The position numbers were made by a program, and so were the translations under genes. DNA of 64,000 bases, taken from NCBI GenBank assembly GCA_034359265.1, contig CP136895.1:2668501-2732500 (forward strand), in the 5' to 3' direction. The notes below the pieces were generated by a model. That model did no database searches. It had not been told where the DNA came from and saw nothing but the letters and a program-made list of their open reading frames with translations. The stretch comes from Canna indica (taxonomy: Eukaryota; Streptophyta; Magnoliopsida; Zingiberales; Cannaceae). Shown here in pieces: positions 57,601-64,000 of this stretch (position 1 is its first letter; each line of letters opens with the position of its first letter).

Positions 57601-60600
57601 AAGGCTGCACCATTGGCACTCTAAGGAATCTAACATGATAGAGCAATTATTTAAACACAAAGCATTAGCCTTCAAAGCTATATATCCTAGTCTCCTAGAA
57701 AGGTTGACCCAGTGCACGAAGCAATCCCACTTTTGTGGGCTCTGGGGAGGTTGATGTAAGCAGCCTTCCCCTGTTTTGCAGGAGGCTTTATGTGGCTCGA
57801 ACTCATGACCTCCAAGTCACAAGTGGGTAACTTTAGCGTTACGTCAAGCCACCCTCTCTAATATATCCCACTCTCCTACAAACCTAAAATCACATGGAGT
57901 GCCATGGCAGCGAACAAGTCGACCAATGTCATCATGAGGACACAATCTTGCCTAATATAATTCCAGTGCCAATCCCATATCATGCATATTAGGAGTATGG
58001 AATATGGATACATGTTGGATAAAGTTGAGAGTACCACGCGAGCAATGGATCAAATCTGCGACTAGCTAGGTCAAAAAAAAAGTTATGGATCTGCACCAAA
58101 TTAAATTGGTTCATCCGCAGTATACTTCAGCTTAGGATAGGCAATATGAATTTAGGCCCGTCATATGACCAGTAAGTACCAAAGATACTGCATGTATAAA
58201 TTGATAAAGCAATTCATACACCAAACAAAAATGAGAATGATTTAACATTTATTCATAGAGAACACAAAGACACTAGATATAGACAACTTATGATAGTTGA
58301 ATATTTCGTTGAATCCGTCTTTGGAATTAAAGGACATCTGCAACATATTGTATCCTCTTCCAACAAACAAAAAACATCCAATTTATAATAGGAGTGACAA
58401 TGAAATTTAAATTCTTAATTACAATATACATTTACTTAAGTGTAATTCTCAAACCTATGAGAATTGATCCCTTTGTGTTTTTTTTTTGCATAGATCTAAA
58501 CATTTAACCCATGGTTAGCAAGAAATTTAGCACTTCAAATTTCAAAACATGTATCTTTCTTTCTTAGTTTTGTTTGTTTTCATCTTGATTAACAGTGAAA
58601 CAAGTTTTTAACTGATAAAAAGAAACCCGCCTCACTTTTCTCTGGGTTTTTGATTCTCAGACCATATTACCTGGTATCATAGTTTTAAATGGCGCACGGC
58701 GCACAAAGGCGCAAAGGGCTCTTGGAGCCATGGCGCAAGGCGCAAGGTTACGGCGCACGCCATAACGAGGCGAGGCGCAAAAATAAAATAAAATTATAAA
58801 ATATATTTTGTACATAAAATCACATCATTAAAAAAATAATTAAAAATAATTATAGAACATGAGAACAACAAGTTTAATATTATTAAAAAAACAAGTCAAC
58901 ATCAAGTTTAACATCATTAAAAAACAAGCCTAACATCAAGTTCATCATCAAGTTCAACATCATTAAAAGAACATGAGAATAACAAGTTCAACATCATTAA
59001 ACCAATAGACTATTCATCATCTAGATCTAAATCTAGATCTTGGTCTTCATCAATCTCATAATCAAAAAGTTTGGAATATTGAAAAGGGACAGTGTTTCCT
59101 TCTCCATCTTCTCTTTCTTCTTCTTCTTCTCCTGAAGATTCATTTATGAGTCTTCGGTGACTTGGGACCTTGGAAGAGCTTGCTTTTCCTTTGTCCTTTT
59201 GTCTTATAGATCTAGTGAGCCGTTCAGGCTCTTCTGCTCCACTAGCTCTAGCAACCGTGTCCCATGTCAAAGGCTCATCCTCAAATACCAAGTCGTCATC
59301 ATCTTGTTCATCCTCAGGTCTACCAATCAACCATTCATTGCTAGCATGCTGAATTCTCATCATTCTCAGCATGCAGAATGCATGCTGAATTCTGCATACT
59401 GAATTCAGCATGCATTCTCAGCATGCTCAGTCTCTATTTCTCTGCATGCTGAGAATTCAGCATACTGAATTCTGCTGAATTCTCAGCATGCTAATTCAAT
59501 ATGCTGAATGCTTCAGCATGCAACATGGTGAATTCACCTGTTGAATTTGAATTCAGCAGGTGAATGCTGAATTCAGCATGAGTTCCTCATGCTCAGCCAC
59601 CATGCTGAATGCTGAATTCAGCATGAGGAACTCAGCATGAGTTCCTGGTGACATGCTGAATTCAGCAGGTGAATTCATCATGCTGAATTCCATGCTGACA
59701 TGCTGAATTTAGCATGATGAATCCATGCTGAATTCATCATGCATTCATGCTGAATTCAGCATGCTGAAACTCTCGGCATGCTGAGAATTTCTTCAGCATG
59801 CAGCATGGTGAATTCACCTGCTGAATTTGAATTCAGCAGGTGAATGCTGAATTCAGCATGAGTTCCTCATGCTCAGCCACCATGCTGAATTCAACATGAG
59901 GAACTCAGCATAAGTTCCTGGTGACATGCTGAATTCAGCAGATGAATTCATCATGCTGAATTTAGCAGATGAATTCATCATGCTGAATTCAGCAGGTGAA
60001 TTCATCATGCTGAATTCAGCAGGTGAATTCATCATGCTGAATTTAGCATGATGAATTCATCATGCATTCATGCTGAATTCAGCAATTCCTCATGAGGAGG
60101 CTGAAATCGGGTGGAGATTTGAGAAAAGGAAAGAAACTGAGAAAGAAAAGAAAAATACCTGGCAGAGGCTGAAATCGGGTGGAGAGGCGCCGGAATCCGG
60201 TAGAGAGGCTCGCAGGAGGAGAGGCTCGTCGGACGGCCGGAGGACGAGAAAATGAAGGCGGAAGCGGAAAGAAGGCGTAAGTAAAAGAAAAAAATCGGGT
60301 GCCCTAAGTTAACTTAGGGCACCCGTGCGCCACACATGCGTGTGGCGCATATGGCGCGCGCCTCGCGCCTTGGATGAGGCGCGCGCTAAGGCGCCCGAGG
60401 CGCTAGGTTAGCGCCTCGGGGGAAATATGGTGCAGGGGCCTGCGCCTGTGTGCGCCCTGCGCCATGGCGCGCCTTTTCAAACTATGCCTGGTATGGCCCG
60501 TAGTATATCCAACCATTCAGGAAAAGTAGTCCAAAACCTCCAATTCACAATAGCAGTGCCAATGAAATTTTAAATTCATATTTCCAATATACATTTACTG

Positions 60601-61618
60601 AATTGTGATCCCCAAAACTATGAGAATTGATGCCTTCGGGGTGCTTTTTGCATTAGTCTAGAAAACTTGACCAGTGGTTAGAGAGAAAAGAAATTAGGGC
60701 TTCGAAACATGTAGCTTTCTTTCTTGGTTCTGTATGGTTCATCTTGAATATGTGAAATATCACCTCCCACCTCCCTTTTCTCTGGGATTTTAATTCTCAG
60801 ACTAACACCCAACAAGGCCTATATTGTGCCAATATGAGAGCGAACCTAATCATGGATCAGCTGAATAAGGCAGGTATAGTCAAGAACACCCAACAAGTTT
60901 TAATTTTTTTTATCTGCAAAAATTTTGATCATCTATTTGCAATGGCGGAGCCTTCTTTTGTTCTTTATTATTCTTCATCTCTCCTCTATTTTTGTTTTTT
61001 TCTTGTTCTGAAACTCAGTACTGTACAGCACAATACTATATCCATCAACCAAGGACCAAGTTGAGTCTTGACGCCAAAACTTCAAACCTTGCCTTTGTCC
61101 TTTAGAATATTAGAAGATGCAAATATCTCTTAACAAACATGAATTGCATAACTCAAATCATACTAATAAAACTTACCATGTTTCTTTAATAGTACTACTT
61201 AAAGATAAGCTTAATATATAAGTTGTGACAAGCACATGAAAAACAATTATCAACTACCTTCACTGCATGGCAGTAAAGCTAACTTTAAATGCTGCATTCA
61301 TTCAAATTACAGCAGCATGCAAACAGAAAAGGGAATGTAACAATAAACGATTCTGCAAGTGCAAATTATAACTAAATGTCATTATTGACTAAAACAAATA
61401 AAACATATATAATAGGAAAAACAACAAAGGTTCTGTAGCTAATATAAGAAACAGCTATCACAAAGAAAATATTCAGAAAGAACATATAGAAGTAAACTTG
61501 TGAATGTTAAAGAATAATGAGCTCCATATAGTTCCCCCAATAAGGATTGTGAAAAAAGAATTTAATATGGTACCTTTATTGAGGATAAGATCCGGACAAT
61601 GTGGGAAGTCAAGTCAAC
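48622..61618 (-). CDS. OST1: Ribophorin I (OST1), oligosaccharyltransferase subunit, 9 exons
   Basis: This ER-membrane subunit of the complex moves the dolichol-linked glycan to asparagines of new proteins. Exons: 61574-61618, 56606-57240, 56364-56511, 56086-56262, 54920-54988, 54727-54816, 52142-52300, 51223-51447, 48622-48813. All GT-AG, all in phase, 579 residues and a TAA. Exon 1 here gives VDLTSHIVRILSS; the luminal ribophorin domain follows (SEVLLAFPN, ISHWGNVQITEHY, SHLWGDSRK, FGGWKTTF), then IVGRPVLVLQK, a transmembrane segment in 52142-52300 (LISGFFLLFVACIAYMHI), and a coiled-coil tail (AAQQQKLAALRQEID). The plant protein is ~610-620 residues, so only the short signal-peptide exon is missing; I could not find it between 61619 and 64000. 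Introns hold a SINE, hAT, TRIM and minisatellites. Confidence 0.94.
50330..50600 (+). mobile_element. LINE RNase H-like remnant in OST1 intron
   Basis: Plus-strand frame, with several stops, giving AIKEAFWAKL, EFDAESIIKAL and DAHWVANRA, the C-terminal half of the RVT_3 RNase H domain of plant LINEs. Decayed; it lies in the last intron of OST1. Confidence 0.6.
50672..50960 (+). mobile_element. TRIM with perfect 5-bp TSD in OST1 intron
   Basis: The left LTR (50672-50737) starts TGCTAAGAATATAA and the right LTR (50878-50960) TATTAAGAATATAA; both end AATCAAATTTAACA. After the left LTR stands TGATATTAGAGCAAC, a worn tRNA-Met primer-binding site; before the right LTR stands the purine tract GTGAGAGGAAG. 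Flanks 50667-50671 and 50961-50965 are both GTAAT. 289 bp, non-coding. A related LTR end and primer site lies at 63886-63925. Confidence 0.87.
52301..54726. other. OST1 intron with worn transposon and minisatellite
   Basis: A GC-richer foreign block runs from about 53030 (ATGGTTTTAAACAC) to about 54300 (AGATTTTGAACCATGG), with weakly inverted ends, so it may be one decayed element. It contains the minisatellite at 53510-53740. No exon was seen. Confidence 0.4.
53510..53740. repeat. Minisatellite of ~94-bp units
   Basis: GATGTTCTGGACGGGACG at 53528 recurs as GATGTTCTAGACGGGACG at 53622. Each unit holds sub-repeats GAGTGGGCGGGATGTTATA, GGGTTGTTG and GATGTTATAAAGGTT. Weaker relatives (GGATGTTGACTT) continue to about 53985. 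Confidence 0.75.
57700..57856 (-). mobile_element. Au-type SINE in OST1 intron
   Basis: The minus strand reads GGTGGCTTGACGTAACGC, then GTGACTTGGAGGTCATGAG and TTCGAGCC (tRNA-derived B-box region), then TGCAAAACAGGGGAAGGCTG and, at the 3' end, CGTGCACTGGG. This is the order of the Au SINE known across flowering plants. Somewhat decayed; target duplications were not fixed. Confidence 0.75.
58365..58669 (+). repeat. Diverged tandem duplication, unit 1 (unit 2 at 60530-60806)
   Basis: Shared order in both units: CAATGAAATTTAAATTC / CAATGAAATTTTAAATTC, AATATACATTTACT, CTATGAGAATTGAT, AAACATGTA.CTTTCTTTCTT, CCTTTTCTCTGGG-like end. About 300 bp each, direct orientation. The hAT element 58678-60486 stands between them, just after unit 1. 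Confidence 0.75.
59010..59411 (-). pseudogene. hAT transposase C-terminal remnant
   Basis: Minus-strand frame with EWLIGRPEDEQDDDDLVFED, then LTWDTVARASGAEEPERL and an acidic tail ending DLDLDLDDE. The acidic block plus LTW..V..A.G..EP is the pattern at the C-terminus of plant hAT transposases. The first ~25 codons are minisatellite, so the true upstream part (dimerisation and catalytic regions) is gone. Confidence 0.6.
59336..60095. repeat. Palindromic minisatellite built on GCTGAATTCAGC
   Basis: About 760 bp of closely spaced variants of CATGCTGAATTCAGCATG, itself a palindrome, often with AGGTGAATTCATCATGCTG inserts. A larger unit of ~283 bp is repeated: GTGAATTCACCTG followed by GAATTTGAATTCAGCAGG at ~59530 and again at ~59810. 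It can fold into many hairpins and holds dozens of GAATTC sites. Confidence 0.9.
60530..60806 (+). repeat. Diverged tandem duplication, unit 2
   Basis: Partner of 58365-58669; see that entry for the shared blocks. It begins soon after the right target-site duplication of the hAT element. Confidence 0.75.
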
Positions 61619-62378
61619 CTGTTGGCAAGAGACGTTCATGCTTGTGAACCACAATAACAATATCAATCAACATAAACTAACAAAAAAATAATATCAAAGG
61701 AAAAGAAATAGAAATTTCCAAAGGATATCTTCAACAAAATAGTTGAGATTTATGCATTCTATCTAAAAGTGGCTATCAACAGAAGATTATAGTATTAGGC
61801 AACTGAAGCTAAAAACAAAGCAGCTTGATAAACCTTGAACTTGCATAAACTCTATCAGGAAGAACAAAATCAGATGAGGAGAAACCCATATAGGTGTTTT
61901 TATTCATTCAAGAAGACATTTATTTCTGTAGAAGTCAGATCAATGAACAACTAGTGATAATATTAATGAAATATTAAAATGAAGTAAAACATTAAAGGTA
62001 ATATAGATTCATTCAAATTAGGGAGGAAAAAAGAGTTTTATAAGAAGAAATAAATAATAAGCAGAGATTTGATGACCTTTAATTTGACTAGTGATAATGC
62101 TTTCAGCAAAGTATAACTCTCAGGAAGAAACTAATCCAGAATGCAATTAGAATCAATTGGTCTTGGCAGGAGGAGTTGAACTACTATTGCTGACATCAAC
62201 AGCTTGGTCAATCTTTTACCATAACAAAATGAATTGATCATATGACTGGTTCTACAAATCAAAATCGACCTTGACCCTAAAACTGTGAGGAGATATAGAA
62301 TAAGTACTATAATGCATCTTAAACCAGTTAACTTCTTCATTATTAGTTGATAGAAATTTCCAGAATAAGAACCTCAAA

Positions 62379-62820
62379 GTTAACAAGCATTATCTGTTTC
62401 TCCAAACTTTCGAATGGCTTCATCTCATCAAGTGATTTAATTACTTCTGGAACATAATACTCACTAATGAGTGATGTTGCAAGTTAATCTGGTGACATTT
62501 AGTCAAACCAGTGCGTGAATTTTCATAGACCTCTCTGCTTACAGAAAATTAAAAACGATTAAGCAGCTTACTGTGGAGGAAAAAGTAACTATTATCAAGA
62601 TGACCCATTGTTATCTGACATCCGCAACAAAATTGATGGTTCAGCTGAACCCCATTAAGATTCCCACCTTGCTTGCTCTTGCCTCCACTAACCTCATCTC
62701 TACTCAATTCGACAATCCGCTGCATCTCCTCGACTTTTGATGTATCTTCATCCACATCCGTAGAAGAGACACCCTCAACGACACTGGCAAAGCTCCTGGA
62801 ATTCCTTGGAAACTCCAAAA
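62379..62820 (-). other. Candidate exons of an unidentified minus-strand gene
   Basis: Two stretches read like coding exons. 62820-62697 gives EFPRNSRSFASVVEGVSS and KVEEMQRIVELSRDE, followed by a donor GTTAGT. 62490-62372 gives SEYYVPEVIKSLDEMK, PFESLEKQIMLVNFE and a donor GTTCTT, but a TAA sits just upstream and no acceptor fits well. I do not recognise the protein. It may be a captured gene piece, a LINE ORF1 relic or a real gene; it is not the missing OST1 exon by its sequence. Confidence 0.3.
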
Positions 62821-62840
62821 CCTCCGAAATTGAATAATTT

Positions 62841-63343
62841 ACGTGCCATAAAGGCGGAAAAGTCTCTTCATTTTGTCTAAAAACCTAATCTAATAGCCTA
62901 GCAGCAAGGGGCGTCCCGGGGTCCAACAACCTATTTTTCTTGCACGAAATTGAATCTGTAGAGGAACCCAGGAAACCCAAGATCAAAGGGAGCATTGGAG
63001 ATGGGTCAGCAGATAACTTAATGTTCCGAGACACGCGGGATGTCGTTCTTGCGACGCTTCGACGCATATCTGCATTACGTGCCATAAAGGCGGAAAAGTC
63101 TCTTCATTTACGTGCCATAAAGGCGGAAAAGTCTCTTCATTTTGTCTAAACCTAATCTAATAGCCTAGCAGCAAGGGGCGTCCCGGGGTCCAACAACCTA
63201 TTTTTCTTGCACGAAATTGAATCTGTAGAGGAACCCAGGAAACCCAAGATCCAAGGGAGCATTGGAGATGGGTCAGCAGATAACTTAACGTTCCGAGACA
63301 CGCGGGATGTCGTTCTTGCGACGCTTCGACACATATCTGCACT
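62841..63343 (+). repeat. Tandem duplication, period 267-269 bp
   Basis: Unit 1 62841-63076 and unit 2 63110-63343, only a few differences. Between them sits a 33-bp partial unit (ACGTGCCATAAAGGCGGAAA..., 63077-63109), so that motif occurs three times. Both strands are open through much of the unit (minus: SVARTTSRVSRN, LGFLGSSTDSI), but I recognise no protein. Confidence 0.88.
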
Positions 63344-63864
63344 AAGCGAAGACGGGTTGGAGTTAAGATCCAACAATATCTTCGAGGAGAAGAGACACCA
63401 ATATGAGGGTTGGGAGGATGAAGGCAGCACCACTACACATTAAAATTCGGGCTATGGATGAGAAGAAGAGGAGGGCTTGAAGTCTGGCAAGGGAGACGAC
63501 AGCAACAAGGCGAACAGAGAGGAGTTCATGTGTGATCAAGCGATAAGGAGAAAACTGGTGGATGATTAAGCGGCAACAGGTTGGTGGTGGCAGCGAAGGG
63601 CAGTAAGGAGAGGTAGTAGCCTTACTTAGGGAGAACAAAACCCTGCTTCTTAAACCCTTCTGTTTCCTCTATGATATCAAGTGAGGGGCCTTCTGATGAC
63701 AGGCAGTGGAGATGGGAGTGTCCTTGTTGTTCAAGCTGCATGTAAAATTGGTGAAGCTACTTAGCAGGAGGTTAAAATTCACAGGTTTTTGGAGAAGACG
63801 AGAAAGAAGAATAAGGAGAAGAGAAGTGAAGAAGTGGAAGATGATATAGAGTCCAAAAAACAAA

Positions 63865-64000
63865 CACTTTTGGGAAAATTAGTTATCCAATCAAATTTAA
63901 CATGGTATTAGAGCGGAGGTCCCGAGTTCCTATATAGATTCAATTCGGCGCAAGAAAAATAGGTTGTTGGACACCGGGGCGCCCCTTGCTGTTAGGCTAT
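63865..64000 (+). mobile_element. LTR end with tRNA-Met primer site, joined to an inverted copy of the duplicated unit
   Basis: TCCAATCAAATTTAACA (LTR end, as in the 50672-50960 TRIM) is followed by TGGTATTAGAGCGGAGG, a primer-binding site one base off the tRNA-Met complement. From ~63938 to the window end the sequence is the inverse of 62893-62957 and of 63160-63224 (TAGGTTGTTGGACACCGGGG). The element continues off the window. Confidence 0.65.

Larger units (their letters stand above)
58678..60486 (-). mobile_element. hAT transposon with perfect 8-bp TSD in OST1 intron
   Basis: Flanks 58670-58677 and 60487-60494 are both CCTGGTAT. Ends CATAGTTTTAAATGGCGC and (inverse of right) CATAGTTTGAAAAGGCGC are terminal inverted repeats, followed inward by GC-rich GGCGCA repeats on both sides. 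1809 bp. The interior holds a fragment of transposase (59010-59411) and a long palindromic minisatellite. Internally deleted, so non-autonomous. Confidence 0.93.

Noticed and set aside
59853..60035. Frame with repeated MMNSPAEFS units as a repetitive protein
   Set aside because: It is a translation of the palindromic minisatellite inside the hAT element.
62131..62340. Open frame with a hydrophobic start as the missing OST1 signal exon
   Set aside because: It begins with a Lys-Lys and leucine-rich stretch like a signal peptide, but no in-phase donor gives the residues that should precede VDLTSHIV.

Overview
The window is plant nuclear DNA. Genes have many GT-AG introns, some over 2 kb, set in AT-rich, transposon-filled flanks. 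The GC-rich short 5' exons and the GC-rich single-exon RING gene fit a monocot that is not a grass. This is inference from composition; the species cannot be named from the sequence.

Four host genes can be supported, all on the minus strand. (1) Positions 6359-12991 hold the first nine exons of a callose synthase (glucan synthase-like); the rest lies beyond the left edge or behind the viral insert. (2) Positions 20854-23649 hold a four-exon gene for a probable chloroplast protein of unknown function. (3) Positions 44493-45071 hold an intronless membrane RING-H2 E3 ligase of the ATL8/ATL80 type. (4) Positions 48622-61618 hold nine exons of ribophorin I (OST1), a subunit of the ER oligosaccharyltransferase. 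Its short signal-peptide exon was not found.

The striking content is endogenous pararetrovirus DNA, badnavirus/tungrovirus-like (Caulimoviridae), in two places. Locus A (1-4660) has two oppositely facing pieces. The minus-strand piece carries a promoter-like region with a TATA box at the window edge, an extra ORF behind a splice-acceptor-like site, the polyprotein C-terminus and a tRNA-Met primer-binding site. The plus-strand piece carries ORF2 and an ORF3 that has lost the coat-protein, zinc-finger and protease part. Locus B (28265-37578) is a roughly 9.3 kb mosaic of at least eight fragments in both orientations. It forms several large inverted repeats and is broken by stops, frameshifts and deletions. 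None of the copies looks intact.

The rest is mostly transposable elements. Several are bounded by target-site duplications read directly from the sequence: hAT-like elements at 5002-5683, 15545-16210, 19776-20296 and 58678-60486; a Mutator-like foldback element at 26758-27564; a miniature LTR element (TRIM) at 50672-50960; and a second, less exact one at 41738-42124. There are also an Au-type SINE, LINE RNase H remnants, minisatellites and local tandem duplications. Both long host genes carry such elements in their introns, apparently without damage to the exons seen. No tRNA, rRNA or CRISPR features were seen.
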